NCBI RefSeq assembly: GCF_900099695.1
Contig: NZ_FNCY01000002.1
Span: 1-64,000 of the forward strand
Reading direction: 5' to 3'
DNA: 64,000 nucleotides
From: Propionivibrio dicarboxylicus
GTDB taxonomy: Bacteria > Pseudomonadota > Gammaproteobacteria > Burkholderiales > Rhodocyclaceae
Positions 19,591 through 29,378 of this stretch are shown here, piece by piece (positions within the stretch are counted from its first letter, which is position 1; each line of letters opens with the position of its first letter). The position numbers and the translations under genes were made by a program. Below the pieces are notes generated by a model that was not told the DNA's origin, did no database searches, and saw only the letters and a program-made list of their open reading frames with translations.

Positions 19591-20976
19591 TCAGGCGCGC
19601 CTCCAGGTCGTCCCCTGTGCCGTATCCTCGAGAACGATGCCCGCTGCCAGCAACGCGCCGCGAATGCGGTCGGCCTCGGCAAAATTCTTCGCCTTCTTGG
19701 CCGCCACACGTTCGGCGATCAACGCATCGATCTGTGCCGGTTCCATTCCGCCAGCATCGGCGCCTTCACCGGCCGGCGTGGCCTGCAGGAAAACCTGCGG
19801 ATCGCGCTTCAGCAAACCCATGAGTCCGCCCAGGGCGCGCAACTGGCCCGCCAGCGCCGCCGACTTGCTGCGATTGACTTCGGTGGCCAGATCGAAGAGC
19901 ACGGCACAGGCTTCCGGCGTATTGAAATCGTCATCCATCGCCGCCTTGAAACGGAGCGCGTGCGCCTCGTTCCAGTCAACGCTCACCTCGGCCGACTGGA
20001 CGGCCTTGAGCGCCGTGTAAAGCCGCGCCAGCGCCTGCCGCGCATCGTCGAGATGCTTGTCCGAATAATTGAGCGGACTCCGGTAATGCGCGCGCAGGAT
20101 GAAGAAACGGACGACTTCGGCGTCATACTTCTTGAGCACTTCGCGGATCGTGAAGAAATTGCCCAGGGACTTCGACATTTTCTCGTCATCGACGCGCACG
20201 AAGCCGTTATGCATCCAGTAGTTAACGAATTGGCATTGATGCGCACCTTCCGACTGGGCAATCTCGTTTTCGTGGTGCGGGAACTGCAGATCCTGTCCAC
20301 CGCCGTGAATGTCGAAACGCTGCCCGAGCAGATGCGAACTCATCGCCGAGCACTCGATGTGCCAACCCGGACGCCCCTTGCCCCAGGGGGAATCCCAATG
20401 CGGCTCGCCTTCCTTGGCGTGTTTCCAGAGAACGAAATCGAGCGGGTCGTGCTTGGCTTGATCGACATCGACACGCTCGCCAGCGCGCAGATCGTCGAGC
20501 GACTTGCCGGAAAGCTTGCCGTAACCGGGAAACTTGCGCACGGCAAAATTGACGTCGCCGTCAGGCGCCTGATAGGCCAAGCCATTGGTTTCGAGCGAAT
20601 CGATCAGCGACAGCATCTGCGGCACATATTCGGTCGCGCGCGGCTCGTGGTCCGGACGCTGGACGCCGAGCGCATCGGAATCCTCGTTCATGAAGGCAAT
20701 GAAGCGATTGGTCAGTTGCCCGATTGTTTCGCCGTTCTCGTTCGCCCGCTTGATGATTTTGTCATCGATGTCGGTGATGTTGCGCACATAAGTCAGCTCG
20801 AAACCGCTCGCCCGCAGCCAGCGCTGGACCATGTCGAATACCACGAGGACGCGCGCATGACCGAGGTGACAATAGTCATAAACGGTCATCCCGCACACAT
20901 ACATGCGAACCTTTCCCGGCTCGATGGGAACAAAATCCTGCTTTTCCCTGGACAGGGTATTATAGATTTTCAGCAT
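19591..20976 (-). CDS. cysS: Cysteinyl-tRNA synthetase
   Basis: A 461-residue class I synthetase. The [18 protein letters not shown] segment holds the zinc cysteine and the HIGH-type motif (HLGH, about residues 37-40). KMSKSLGN is at about 268-275. [14 protein letters not shown] and [19 protein letters not shown] are the other zinc and adenylate segments. It charges tRNA-Cys. The FNR-like gene follows 1 nt later on the same strand, so the two are probably co-transcribed. Confidence 0.97.
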   Translation of the reverse strand: MLKIYNTLSREKQDFVPIEPGKVRMYVCGMTVYDYCHLGHARVLVVFDMVQRWLRASGFELTYVRNITDIDDKIIKRANENGETIGQLTNRFIAFMNEDSDALGVQRPDHEPRATEYVPQMLSLIDSLETNGLAYQAPDGDVNFAVRKFPGYGKLSGKSLDDLRAGERVDVDQAKHDPLDFVLWKHAKEGEPHWDSPWGKGRPGWHIECSAMSSHLLGQRFDIHGGGQDLQFPHHENEIAQSEGAHQCQFVNYWMHNGFVRVDDEKMSKSLGNFFTIREVLKKYDAEVVRFFILRAHYRSPLNYSDKHLDDARQALARLYTALKAVQSAEVSVDWNEAHALRFKAAMDDDFNTPEACAVLFDLATEVNRSKSAALAGQLRALGGLMGLLKRDPQVFLQATPAGEGADAGGMEPAQIDALIAERVAAKKAKNFAEADRIRGALLAAGIVLEDTAQGTTWRRA

Positions 20977-21109
20977 TTTTGGGCTCGATCAACGGCGCCC
21001 TCAGGGCGCTGGAAAGAAGAACGAAGCGACGTGAAGATTTTGGTTTCGCCGCGCTTCTTGATAGAATTCGTCGGTTAAATACCAACCTTCCGCGAAGTAT
21101 ACCATACCG

Positions 21110-22243
21110 ATGTTTCTATTCTCCGAGACGCCTTCGCTGGCACGCCTTACCGCAGTTCTCGCCGGCCTCGTGCTGTGCTTCTCCGCCTCGTGCATCAACG
21201 CTCAGCAAAACACCCAGGCGGCCCCGGCCAACACCCAGGCGGTTGCTGAAATCCAGCGCCTGATGAAACAGGGACAACTCTCCCAGGCGCTCGAAAAGAC
21301 AGAGCAGCTGATCGCTTCAAAGCCGCGCGACGCCCAGGGCCGCTTCCTCAAAGGTCTGATCCTGACCGAAAGCGGGCGTCAGCAGGATGCCATCGCAATT
21401 TTTACCCGACTGACCGAGGATTTCCCGGAACTCCCCGAGCCATACAACAACCTGGCCGTGCTCTACGCCCAGCAAAAGCAGTATGACAAGGCGCGCACCG
21501 CGCTCGAGATGGCGATCCGCACGCATCCGAGCTATGCCATCGCCCACGAGAACCTCGGCGACGTCTATGCCAAGCTCGCCAGCCAGGCCTATGACAAGGC
21601 ACTGCAGCTCGATTCGTCGAACAAGTCGACGCAATCGAAGCTGTCGATGATCAAGGATCTGATCACGACCAAGCCCGGCGCCAAACCGACAACACCGACC
21701 GAGGCAGCCGTGCCCACCCCGACCAAGGTAGCCACGGCGGAACCGGCCAAACCGGCACCAGTGGTGACGCCACCGGCTGCCCCGGCAGCGAGCAAGCCGA
21801 CCGAGAAACCGGCTGAAAAACCGGCCGAAGCCGCCGCCGACGCCAAGAAAGCCGAACCGAAGCCGAGTCCCGAACCCAAGCTTGAAAAAGCCCCGGTCGC
21901 AAGCGGCGTCGAAGCGGACATCACCAAGGCCCTGCAAAGCTGGGCCAGCGCCTGGTCGAACAAGGACGTCAAGGGCTACCTCAGCCATTACGCGGGTGAC
22001 TTCCAGACCCCCAACGGCATGCCGCGCAAAGCCTGGGAAAGCGAGCGCGCCCAGCGCATCGACAAGCCGGGCAAGATCCAGGTCAGCGTCGACAACTTCA
22101 AGATCTCGATCGCCGGCGACAAGGCAACCGTCAAATTCCGCCAGCATTACACGTCGGCAACGCTGAAGACCTCGGCCGCCAAGACCATCGTGCTGGTGAA
22201 ATCGGGTAGCCGCTGGCTGATCCAGCAGGAGCGTGTCGGCTGA
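21110..22243 (+). CDS. TPR-repeat protein with C-terminal NTF2-like (Cds6-type) domain
   Basis: A 377-residue exported protein: an N-terminal signal or anchor (VLAGLVLCFSASC; the Cys could be a lipoprotein site but lacks an ideal lipobox), TPR repeats (about 45-180, e.g. EPYNNLAVLYAQQKQYDKAR), and a long Pro/Ala/Lys linker (185-265). The C-terminal domain ITKALQSWASAWSNKDVKGY...F resembles the NTF2-like domain fused to some L,D-transpeptidases. The next gene, overlapping by one base, is an L,D-transpeptidase with a related C-terminal domain, so a shared role in cell-wall cross-linking is likely. Confidence 0.75.
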   Translation: MFLFSETPSLARLTAVLAGLVLCFSASCINAQQNTQAAPANTQAVAEIQRLMKQGQLSQALEKTEQLIASKPRDAQGRFLKGLILTESGRQQDAIAIFTRLTEDFPELPEPYNNLAVLYAQQKQYDKARTALEMAIRTHPSYAIAHENLGDVYAKLASQAYDKALQLDSSNKSTQSKLSMIKDLITTKPGAKPTTPTEAAVPTPTKVATAEPAKPAPVVTPPAAPAASKPTEKPAEKPAEAAADAKKAEPKPSPEPKLEKAPVASGVEADITKALQSWASAWSNKDVKGYLSHYAGDFQTPNGMPRKAWESERAQRIDKPGKIQVSVDNFKISIAGDKATVKFRQHYTSATLKTSAAKTIVLVKSGSRWLIQQERVG

Positions 22244-23451
22244 TGCGTCGTACCCTCATCGGCCTGCTGCTCGTCGCCTGCGGCATTGCCGGATCGCTGG
22301 TCGTCATCGGATCACCGAGCCGAAACACCCCAGTCGCGACGTTTTCGGACTCCGGGCCTGAACCGCAGCTCGCGCGCATCTTCGGCGAAATCGAGAACAA
22401 CCGGCTCGACCAGGCGCTGACGCAAACCGAAGCCCTGCTCCAGCAATATCCGAAATTCCGTCTCGCGCACCTGATCAAGGGCGACCTGTTGCTGGCACGC
22501 AGCCGTCCAATCTCGACGCTCGGCAACGCCGGCGGCGCGCCCGAGGAAAAACTCAGCGACCTGCGCGAGGAAGCGATCGCCCGGCTCAAGGCCTACCGCG
22601 AACGCGGCGCCGTCGCCCACAACGTACCGCGCTACCTGCTGCAGTTGCAGCCCGACCAGAAATACGCCATCGTCATCGACACGCAAAAGGCGCGGCTGTA
22701 CCTCTACCAGAACGACAACGGACGCCCGCGATTCGTCGCCGACTACTACGTCTCGCATGGCAAGCTCGGCGCCGGCAAGATGCTGGAAGGCGACAAGAAG
22801 ACGCCGACCGGCGTCTATCACGTCACGTCCAGCCTGCCGGCACAGAAGCTCGGCGATCTCTATGGCGTCGGCGCCTACCCGCTCAACTATCCGAACGAGT
22901 GGGACAAGCGGCAGGGGCGCAAGGGACACGGCATCTGGCTGCACGGCACGCCGTCAGACACCTATTCGCGCCCGCCGAAAGCCTCGGACGGCTGCGTGGT
23001 GCTGACCAATACCGATCTCGATGCCGTCGCCAAGAACCTGCAGATCGGCCTGACCCCCGTGATCATCAGCAACTCGGTCGAATTCCTCTCGCTCGACGAC
23101 TGGCAAAAGGAGCGGAGCTCGCTCAACAAGAAGATCGACGAGTGGCGCAACGACTGGGAAAGCCGCGACGTCGAACGCTTCCTCAAGCACTACTCGAAGA
23201 ACTTCCAGACGCGCGACACGAATTTCGCCCAGTTCGCCGAGCAGAAGCGCAAGGTCGGTTCGGGCAAGGAGTGGATCAAGGTCAAGATTTCCAACACGTC
23301 GGTCTTCCGCAATCCCGGCAAGGAAGAACTCGTCGTCGTGACCTTCGAACAGGATTACCAAAGCAACAACCTCAGCAACCAGATGAAGAAACGTCAATAC
23401 TGGATTCGCGAAGACGGCCAGTGGAAGATCGTTTATGAAGGAGCCGCCTGA
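22243..23451 (+). CDS. L,D-transpeptidase (YkuD) with C-terminal NTF2-like domain
   Basis: A 402-residue protein with an N-terminal membrane or signal segment ([19 protein letters not shown]). The catalytic YkuD domain spans about 140-285. It contains [10 protein letters not shown] preceded by HGIWLH, and SDGCVVLTN, where the Cys is the nucleophile. The C-terminal part (about 295-402, [21 protein letters not shown]) is an NTF2-like domain also seen in the preceding TPR protein. It should form 3-3 or lipoprotein cross-links in periplasmic peptidoglycan. It overlaps both neighbours by one base (TGATG), which makes a tight operon with the TPR gene and the cyclophilin gene. Confidence 0.85.
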   Translation: MRRTLIGLLLVACGIAGSLVVIGSPSRNTPVATFSDSGPEPQLARIFGEIENNRLDQALTQTEALLQQYPKFRLAHLIKGDLLLARSRPISTLGNAGGAPEEKLSDLREEAIARLKAYRERGAVAHNVPRYLLQLQPDQKYAIVIDTQKARLYLYQNDNGRPRFVADYYVSHGKLGAGKMLEGDKKTPTGVYHVTSSLPAQKLGDLYGVGAYPLNYPNEWDKRQGRKGHGIWLHGTPSDTYSRPPKASDGCVVLTNTDLDAVAKNLQIGLTPVIISNSVEFLSLDDWQKERSSLNKKIDEWRNDWESRDVERFLKHYSKNFQTRDTNFAQFAEQKRKVGSGKEWIKVKISNTSVFRNPGKEELVVVTFEQDYQSNNLSNQMKKRQYWIREDGQWKIVYEGAA

Positions 23452-24020
23452 TGCATCGCACGATTCGTTTCCTGTCGGCCGCTTGTGGCCTGATCGCCGC
23501 CGTCGCCTTTGCCGCGCCGAGCGTCGAAATGCAGACGAGCGCCGGCAAGATCGTCCTTGAACTCGACGCCGCCAAGGCTCCCAAGAGCGTCGATAATTTT
23601 CTGCAATACGTCCGCAGCGGTCAGTATGACGGTACCGTATTTCACCGCGTCATCGACGGCTTCATGATCCAGGGCGGCGGCTTCAACAAGGACATGGGCG
23701 AAAAGCAGACCCGCGCACCAATCCAGAACGAGGCCACAAACGGACTCAAGAACCAGCGCGGCACGATCGCCATGGCGCGTACCGGCGACCCGCACTCGGC
23801 GACGGCGCAGTTCTTCATCAATCTCAACGACAACGGCTTCCTCAACCACACAGCCCCCTCGGGCAACGGCTGGGGCTATGCCGTCTTCGGCAAGGTCACG
23901 CAAGGCATGGAGGTCGTCGACCGGATCGCCAAGGTCGCCACAGGCAACCGCGGATTCCACCAGAACGTGCCGATCGAGCCTGTCGTCATTCAAACCGTCA
24001 AAGTTCTCTCCGACAAATAG
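23451..24020 (+). CDS. ppiA: Periplasmic peptidyl-prolyl cis-trans isomerase (cyclophilin)
   Basis: A 189-residue cyclophilin with a signal peptide ([16 protein letters not shown]). Active-site segments are [33 protein letters not shown] and [16 protein letters not shown]. It speeds prolyl isomerisation of exported proteins. Its start overlaps the L,D-transpeptidase stop, and a cytoplasmic paralogue follows 12 nt later. Confidence 0.92.
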   Translation: MHRTIRFLSAACGLIAAVAFAAPSVEMQTSAGKIVLELDAAKAPKSVDNFLQYVRSGQYDGTVFHRVIDGFMIQGGGFNKDMGEKQTRAPIQNEATNGLKNQRGTIAMARTGDPHSATAQFFINLNDNGFLNHTAPSGNGWGYAVFGKVTQGMEVVDRIAKVATGNRGFHQNVPIEPVVIQTVKVLSDK

Positions 24021-24032
24021 CAAGGAAACTTT

Positions 24033-24524
24033 ATGATCAAGCTGCACACCAATTTCGGCGTCATCGCACTCGAACTCGACGCCGAAAAGGCCCCCGAAAC
24101 GACGAAGAACTTCATCGCCTACGTCGAGGCCGGCCACTATGACAACACCATCTTCCACCGCGTCATTGCCAAGTTCATGATTCAGGGCGGCGGTTTCGAA
24201 CCGGGCATGAAGCAGAAGCCGACACTGGCAGCGATCAAGAACGAAGCCAACAACGGCCTCAAGAACGACCGTTACACGATCGCCATGGCGCGCACCAACG
24301 ACCCGCATTCGGCGACGGCCCAGTTCTTCATCAACGTCAAGAACAACGACTTCCTCAACCACACGGCGCCGACTTCGAACGGCTGGGGCTACTGCGTTTT
24401 CGGCAAGGTCGTCGAAGGCACCGAGATCGTCGACAAGATCGAGGGCGTCGCCACGGGCAATGCCGGCTTCCATCAGGACGTCCCGAAAGAAGACGTGATC
24501 ATCGAACGTGCCGAGGTCTGCTGA
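24033..24524 (+). CDS. ppiB: Cytoplasmic peptidyl-prolyl cis-trans isomerase B
   Basis: A 163-residue cyclophilin without signal peptide (starts [16 protein letters not shown]). [37 protein letters not shown] and [18 protein letters not shown] are the active-site segments. It closely resembles the preceding periplasmic copy, pointing to tandem duplication with later divergence of location. An AAGGAAA ribosome-binding site lies just upstream. Confidence 0.95.
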   Translation: MIKLHTNFGVIALELDAEKAPETTKNFIAYVEAGHYDNTIFHRVIAKFMIQGGGFEPGMKQKPTLAAIKNEANNGLKNDRYTIAMARTNDPHSATAQFFINVKNNDFLNHTAPTSNGWGYCVFGKVVEGTEIVDKIEGVATGNAGFHQDVPKEDVIIERAEVC

Positions 24525-24545
24525 CCGCTACTCCAAGAGAGTCCC

Positions 24546-25295
24546 GTGATCCACTTCATATCGGACCTTCATCTTTCCTCAGATACGCCGGGCATCGCCC
24601 GGCGTTTTCTTCATTACCTCGAACACGACGCGCGGAGCGCCGAGCAGCTGTTCATCCTCGGCGACCTGTTTGAAGCCTGGCCGGGCGATGACTGCCTCGA
24701 CGAACCGGAAGATCATCTCGAGCGCGATATCGCTGCCGCCTTGCGCCGAACCGGCGATGCCGGCGTCAAGATCTCCGTCATGCACGGCAATCGCGATTTC
24801 ATGCTTGGCGAGGACTTCGCCAGGCGCTGCGGCGCCCGGCTACTGCCCGACCCCTTCCTGCTTCCGATCGACGGAGGAGCGATAGTGCTTTCGCATGGCG
24901 ATGCCTTATGCACCGACGATATCGAATACCAGGCGTTCCGCGCCAAGGTGCGCCATCCCGCCTTCCGCGCCGCAGTCCTGTCGCGGCCGCTGAGCGAGCG
25001 CAAAGCAACAGCGGCCGCCCTCCGGCAGCAGAGCGAACAGGCCAAGCAGGAAAAGAACGCACAGGGCCGCTATTCGAGCGACCTCAATCGTGAGGCGACC
25101 GACGCCTTCCTGCGCGAGCACGGATGCATCGTTTTCATCCACGGCCACACCCACCAGCCGGCAACGCACACGCATCAGATCGAGGCACGCACGGTCGAGC
25201 GCTGGGTGCTCGCCGACTGGACCGAAATCCGCGGAGAATACCTTGCCTTCGACGGCCGGGATTTTCGCCGTTGCCCCATTCAACTCCCCCTTTAA
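24546..25295 (+). CDS. lpxH: UDP-2,3-diacylglucosamine hydrolase
   Basis: A 249-residue metallophosphoesterase of lipid A synthesis, making lipid X. All metal-binding blocks are present: FISDLHLS (7-12), [12 protein letters not shown] (~40), GNRDFM (~82), SHGD (~117) and HGHTHQPA (~198). The start codon is GTG, preceded by AGAGAG. It follows ppiB by 21 bp, and nadC follows 26 bp later. Confidence 0.94.
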   Translation: MIHFISDLHLSSDTPGIARRFLHYLEHDARSAEQLFILGDLFEAWPGDDCLDEPEDHLERDIAAALRRTGDAGVKISVMHGNRDFMLGEDFARRCGARLLPDPFLLPIDGGAIVLSHGDALCTDDIEYQAFRAKVRHPAFRAAVLSRPLSERKATAAALRQQSEQAKQEKNAQGRYSSDLNREATDAFLREHGCIVFIHGHTHQPATHTHQIEARTVERWVLADWTEIRGEYLAFDGRDFRRCPIQLPL

Positions 25296-25321
25296 TCATC
25301 CAGCGAGAGCGAGCACAGATC

Positions 25322-26191
25322 ATGACTGATACCTCCGCCGTTCCGACCCTTCTCCTTGACGCCGAAATCGAACGCAATGTCGCGGCCGCGCTGGCCGAAG
25401 ACGTCGGCGGCGGCGACCTCACCGCGCAACTCGTTCCGGCCGGCACCATCGCCCATGCCACAGTCATCGCCAGGGAAAACGCGGTACTCTGCGGCACGGC
25501 CTGGTTTGAGCGCTGCTTCCGCACTCTTGACACAAGCATTCAGGTGCGCTGGAAGGCAAGCGATGGCGACCGGGTCGTTCCCAACCAGTTGATTTGCGAA
25601 ATCGATGGACCGGCGCGCGCGCTGCTGACGGGCGAGCGCACCGGGCTCAATTTCCTCCAGATGCTGTCGGGCGTCGCCACCAAGGCCCGGCAATACGCCG
25701 ACCTTGTCGCCGGCACATCAGCCGAAATCGTCGATACGCGCAAGACCTTGCCGGGGCTGCGCCTGGCGCAGAAATTCGCGGTCAAGTGCGGTGGCGGCGG
25801 CAACCACCGCCTCGGTCTCTATGACGCCATCCTGATCAAGGAAAACCACATTCATGCGGCCGGCAGCATTGCGGCAGCCGTCGCCGAAGCCCAACGCATC
25901 GCTGCGGCCAATGGCGACCGTTGCAAGTTCATTCAGGTCGAAGTGGAAAATCTCGACGAACTCGAACAGGCCCTCGTCGCGGGCGCCAAGATGATCCTGC
26001 TCGACAACATGAACAACGAGCAGATGCGCCAGGCGGTGGCGCAGACGAACGGCCGCGCGATCCTGGAAGCTTCAGGCAACGTCAGCCTCGACACGGTGCG
26101 CGGCATTGCCGAAACCGGTGTTAACCGCATCTCGATCGGCAGCCTGACGAAAGACGTGCGCGCGCTCGATCTGTCGATGCGCTTTCAATAG
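25322..26191 (+). CDS. nadC: Nicotinate-nucleotide pyrophosphorylase (quinolinate phosphoribosyltransferase)
   Basis: A 289-residue enzyme turning quinolinate and PRPP into nicotinate mononucleotide in NAD synthesis. Hallmarks are [15 protein letters not shown] near the start, [39 protein letters not shown] with the [15 protein letters not shown] block, and [19 protein letters not shown]. The frame is open further upstream through lpxH, but MTDTSAVP at 25322 matches the family length. Confidence 0.96.
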   Translation: MTDTSAVPTLLLDAEIERNVAAALAEDVGGGDLTAQLVPAGTIAHATVIARENAVLCGTAWFERCFRTLDTSIQVRWKASDGDRVVPNQLICEIDGPARALLTGERTGLNFLQMLSGVATKARQYADLVAGTSAEIVDTRKTLPGLRLAQKFAVKCGGGGNHRLGLYDAILIKENHIHAAGSIAAAVAEAQRIAAANGDRCKFIQVEVENLDELEQALVAGAKMILLDNMNNEQMRQAVAQTNGRAILEASGNVSLDTVRGIAETGVNRISIGSLTKDVRALDLSMRFQ

Positions 26192-26198
26192 AACCAAA

Positions 26199-26372
26199 AG
26201 CCTATTTCGGCGGGGCTCGCGGGCCGCGTTGTCGATAGGGGCGGAGGGATGCAAGGCGCGAGGCGCAGCGCATGGTTGTTCCATGCGCAAGCGGAGCAAC
26301 GCCGCAGACACCGTCCCTATCGGCAAACTGAAGGGCCGCCGGCGCGGCCCACGATCCCTATCGAAATAGGCT
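26199..26372. repeat. Nested palindromic intergenic element (REP/MITE-like)
   Basis: Three or four concentric inverted repeats fill the gap after nadC: an outer 11-bp pair AGCCTATTTCG/CGAAATAGGCT (26199-26209, 26362-26372), GGGCCGCG/CGCGGCCC (26221-26228, 26343-26350), CGATAGGG/CCCTATCG (26233-26240, 26315-26322), and an inner hairpin GCGCATGG-TTGTT-CCATGCGC (26268-26288). No coding frame is credible inside. The design fits a mobile palindromic element copied around the genome, but only one copy lies in this window. Confidence 0.65.
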
Positions 26373-26383
26373 CTAAGGAATAT

Positions 26384-26408
26384 CGGCCGGCGCAAGGATC
26401 GCCGGCCG
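26384..26408 (-). terminator. Hairpin downstream of thrC
   Basis: A 9-bp perfect GC stem (CGGCCGGCG/CGCCGGCCG, 7-nt loop) lies 9 nt past the thrC stop on the minus strand. There is no clear U tract, so termination by this hairpin alone is uncertain. Confidence 0.45.
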
Positions 26409-26417
26409 TAGCAACGC

Positions 26418-27857
26418 TCAGTTGCAGTGGCGCTCGATGTAGCGCTTCACCGCATCGACATCGACGTCCATGACCTCGACGCGTTGCGGCAGATTCTCGA
26501 TGCCGACCATCGACGCCGGCCGTGCTGGCGTCATGCCCAGCGCTTCGACGATCGTTTCTTCGAACTTGGCCGGCAAGGCCGTCTCGAGCGCCAAAGTGGA
26601 AATCCCCGGCAGACGATGTTCGGCGGCAACCTTGAGACCGTCGGCCGTATGCGTATCGACCATGATCCCGTATTGCTCATGAATGCGCCGGATCGTCGCC
26701 AGGCGATCGGCATGGCAACTCTTGCCGGAGGCAAAACCAAACGTCGGCAGCCTGGCGAAATGCGGCGTCCCGGTCAGATCGAAACTGCCGCCGGCATCGA
26801 CGCTCGCCCACAAGGCACGGACAACGTTGGGATCGCGCCCGACGAGATCGAAGACGAAACGCTCGAAGTTCGATGCCTTTGAAATATCCATCGACGGACT
26901 CGATGTCACCATCGTTTCCGCCGTGCCGCGCGGACGATAGATACCGGTACGGAAAAACTCGTCGAGCACGTCGTTTTCATTGGTCGCCAGCACCAGGCGG
27001 GCAATCGGCACCCCCATCATGCGGGCGATGTGTCCGGCGCAGATGTTGCCGAAATTGCCCGACGGCACCGACAGGACGATCTGCTCGTCATTGGAGCGGG
27101 TCCCCGCCAGATAAGCCCGCACGTAATAGACGGTCTGCGCCAGCACACGCGCCCAGTTGATCGAATTGACCGCGCCGATCTTGTAGCGCGACTTGAATTC
27201 GTGGTCGTTCGACACCGCCTTGACGATGTCCTGCGCGTCATCGAACATGCCGCGCACGGCGATGTTGAAGATATTGGCATCCTGCAGCGAGAACATCTGC
27301 GCCCGCTGGAAAGCGCTCATCCGGTTGTGCGGAGAAAGCATGAAGACGCGGATGCCGCGCTTGCCGCGCATGGCATACTCGGCCGCGGAACCGGTATCGC
27401 CCGAGGTCGCGCCGAGGATATTGATGGTCTCGCCCCGCTTTTCCAGCACATACTCGAACAAATTGCCAAGCAGCTGCATCGCCATGTCCTTGAAGGCCAG
27501 CGTCGGACCGTTGGACAGCTCAAGTAGCCCAAGCCCCGGCTCCAGCCAGCGCACCGGCGTGATCTCGGCAGCCAGCTCGGGATTGCGGCCATTGCAATAC
27601 ACCGACGCCGTGTAAGTCTTGTCGATCAGCGCCTTGAGATCGTCGGCGGGAATATCGTCGACGAATTTCGAAATCACGGCGAATGCCAGTTCGGCATACG
27701 ACAGACCCCGCCAGGCATCGAGTTCGGCGCGCGTAATCTGCGGATATGATTCCGGCAGATACAAGCCGCCATCCGGCGCCAATCCGCCCAGCAGAATATC
27801 GGTGAAAGTTTTACGGGCGGGCGTCGACGAATCGTCGCGAGTCGAGATATAACGCAT
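26418..27857 (-). CDS. thrC: Threonine synthase
   Basis: A 479-residue PLP enzyme converting O-phosphohomoserine to threonine, of the long bacterial type. It starts MRYISTRDDSS. LSNGPTLAFKDMAMQLLGN holds the PLP lysine (~110). ATSGDTGSAAEYAM is the phosphate-binding loop, and VPSGNFGNICAGHIARMMG follows. The open frame begins 33 nt earlier, but MRYIST is the family N-terminus. hom lies upstream on the same strand, separated by a lipoprotein gene and a diguanylate cyclase gene. Confidence 0.95.
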   Translation of the reverse strand: MRYISTRDDSSTPARKTFTDILLGGLAPDGGLYLPESYPQITRAELDAWRGLSYAELAFAVISKFVDDIPADDLKALIDKTYTASVYCNGRNPELAAEITPVRWLEPGLGLLELSNGPTLAFKDMAMQLLGNLFEYVLEKRGETINILGATSGDTGSAAEYAMRGKRGIRVFMLSPHNRMSAFQRAQMFSLQDANIFNIAVRGMFDDAQDIVKAVSNDHEFKSRYKIGAVNSINWARVLAQTVYYVRAYLAGTRSNDEQIVLSVPSGNFGNICAGHIARMMGVPIARLVLATNENDVLDEFFRTGIYRPRGTAETMVTSSPSMDISKASNFERFVFDLVGRDPNVVRALWASVDAGGSFDLTGTPHFARLPTFGFASGKSCHADRLATIRRIHEQYGIMVDTHTADGLKVAAEHRLPGISTLALETALPAKFEETIVEALGMTPARPASMVGIENLPQRVEVMDVDVDAVKRYIERHCN

Positions 27858-27975
27858 GGTGATCGAGGGTCGGCTTGGTTTTCTGAACAAGCAAGTCTAC
27901 CATGCCCGCCCGGCAAGCCGCTATTTGGCGGCTACTTCGGCCACAACTTGCGAACCGCCCGAGGAAGATCGCCGC

Positions 27976-28701
27976 TCAGGCGGCAACGACGCAACGCTTT
28001 CCCTGCCGTTTGGCGACGTACATCGCCCGGTCCGCGCGTTGGATCACGTCGTCGAGATCTTCAGCACCACAGTACATCGCCACGCCGGCGCTGAAACTCA
28101 TGCCCTGCGTCGTGCCGGGAATGTTCGACGACGAGAACTCCTGCAAGAATCGACGGACGACACCAAGCGCTGCATCGATCGCCGTATCCGGCAACATGAC
28201 GACGAATTCCTCTCCGCCGAAACGTGCGACAACGTCCGATGGCCGCAAGGAACGCCGGAGACGGCTGACGAGGTATTTCAGCGCACGATCGCCGACCGCA
28301 TGACCGAATGAGTCGTTTAGCCGTTTGAAATCGTCGAGATCGATCTGCACCAGACAAAACCGTGTCCCAAAGCGTGCAACCCGTGCCATTTCGCGCTCGC
28401 ACACCTGCTCGAACCCGCGTCGATTCAGCGCACCGGTGAGCGGATCGACGAGAGCCGCTTCGCGAGCCTCTGCCAACGCCTTTTCCAACTCGGCAATCCG
28501 CATTTCCGCCGCCAACAACTCGAGCATGCCCGCATCGCGAACGACATTTTCCGGCAAGCCCGCAAGAATGCGCGGCGCACTTTGGGGAAACTGCGCAACC
28601 GCCGGCGGCAAATACGACGACGTCAAGCGCACCGGACGACGGTGCAGACGGCGCGAGGCCAATCGATTTGACAAGACGATTTGCGGCGTACTGCGATTCA
28701 T
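27976..28701 (-). CDS. GGDEF-domain diguanylate cyclase
   Basis: A 241-residue protein: about 75 N-terminal residues without a recognised sensor, then a GGDEF domain (from ~80: DPLTGALNRRGFEQV). The active site reads FGGEEFVVML, and RPSD, five residues before GGEEF, is a canonical product-inhibition I-site. It should make cyclic di-GMP. There is no membrane segment, so it is probably cytosolic. ATG 28701 has GGAG 8 nt upstream and is preferred to GTG 28710. It lies between hom and thrC without an obvious link to threonine synthesis. Confidence 0.88.
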   Translation of the reverse strand: MNRSTPQIVLSNRLASRRLHRRPVRLTSSYLPPAVAQFPQSAPRILAGLPENVVRDAGMLELLAAEMRIAELEKALAEAREAALVDPLTGALNRRGFEQVCEREMARVARFGTRFCLVQIDLDDFKRLNDSFGHAVGDRALKYLVSRLRRSLRPSDVVARFGGEEFVVMLPDTAIDAALGVVRRFLQEFSSSNIPGTTQGMSFSAGVAMYCGAEDLDDVIQRADRAMYVAKRQGKRCVVAA

Positions 28702-28814
28702 GCTTCTCACTCCGTGGTCGGCGCTTCGGGTATGGCACCCGAACTCTTGTCAACGGAGCAAAAAAGAGAAACTTGAATCGATTTTCAGGAAGGAATTACA
28801 AGAACTTGTTTTTA

Positions 28815-29330
28815 TTATTTTCTTACCCACTCACCCTTACTGCCGATCCGCCACCATCCAGCCGGAGACTTCGCCTGCCAGGCCTTGCCGAAAGTCGTAC
28901 GCACGAAGGACAACCAGGACGAAAGAGAATCATCGCCATGCCCGACGGCAATGCACATACCATAGTAGAACACGTCCCGATCGTCATTTTCGTCGCGTAC
29001 AAGCTGAAACAATTCCGGCGAAACGCGCTCCACCTCACGAACGGCAAGCTTGCCGTCGTCCGTCAGGCCAATCTCGCCACGCTCGAGATGTTGTTGCAAC
29101 TGCGGGAAACGCGCCTGCATGCGCGCCAGCGGCTCGGCAATATTGATCGCCCCCTGCCGTCCCTGATAGGGCAAGGGCCAGACATCCTCACCGAACATCT
29201 GGCCAACCAGGCGTTCCGCCTGGATCTCCGTCCCGGCGGCGGCGTAGGTCAGCAGGCGGTTCGGCGTACTCTCGCACGCCGCCAAGGACAATACCGCGAC
29301 GATACCAGCCACGCGAATCAGCGTTCTCAT
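28815..29330 (-). CDS. Lipoprotein with YdbL/DUF1318-like C-terminus
   Basis: A 171-residue protein with a lipoprotein signal (MRTLIRVAGIVAVLSLAAC, lipobox LAAC at about residue 19). The end, KSPAGWWRIGSKGEWVRK, resembles the tail of YdbL/DUF1318 proteins. The middle holds EPLARMQARFPQLQQHLERGEIGLTDDG and a RDENDDRDVFYYGMCIAVG stretch. The function is unknown. ATG 29330 has AAGGA 9 nt upstream; the longer GTG start at 29348 would put the ribosome-binding site inside the gene. It lies 48 bp after hom. Confidence 0.6.
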   Translation of the reverse strand: MRTLIRVAGIVAVLSLAACESTPNRLLTYAAAGTEIQAERLVGQMFGEDVWPLPYQGRQGAINIAEPLARMQARFPQLQQHLERGEIGLTDDGKLAVREVERVSPELFQLVRDENDDRDVFYYGMCIAVGHGDDSLSSWLSFVRTTFGKAWQAKSPAGWWRIGSKGEWVRK

Positions 29331-29378
29331 ATCCCAATGTCCTTTCACCGCCGCGCCGAACAGGCTTTCAACGCTCGA

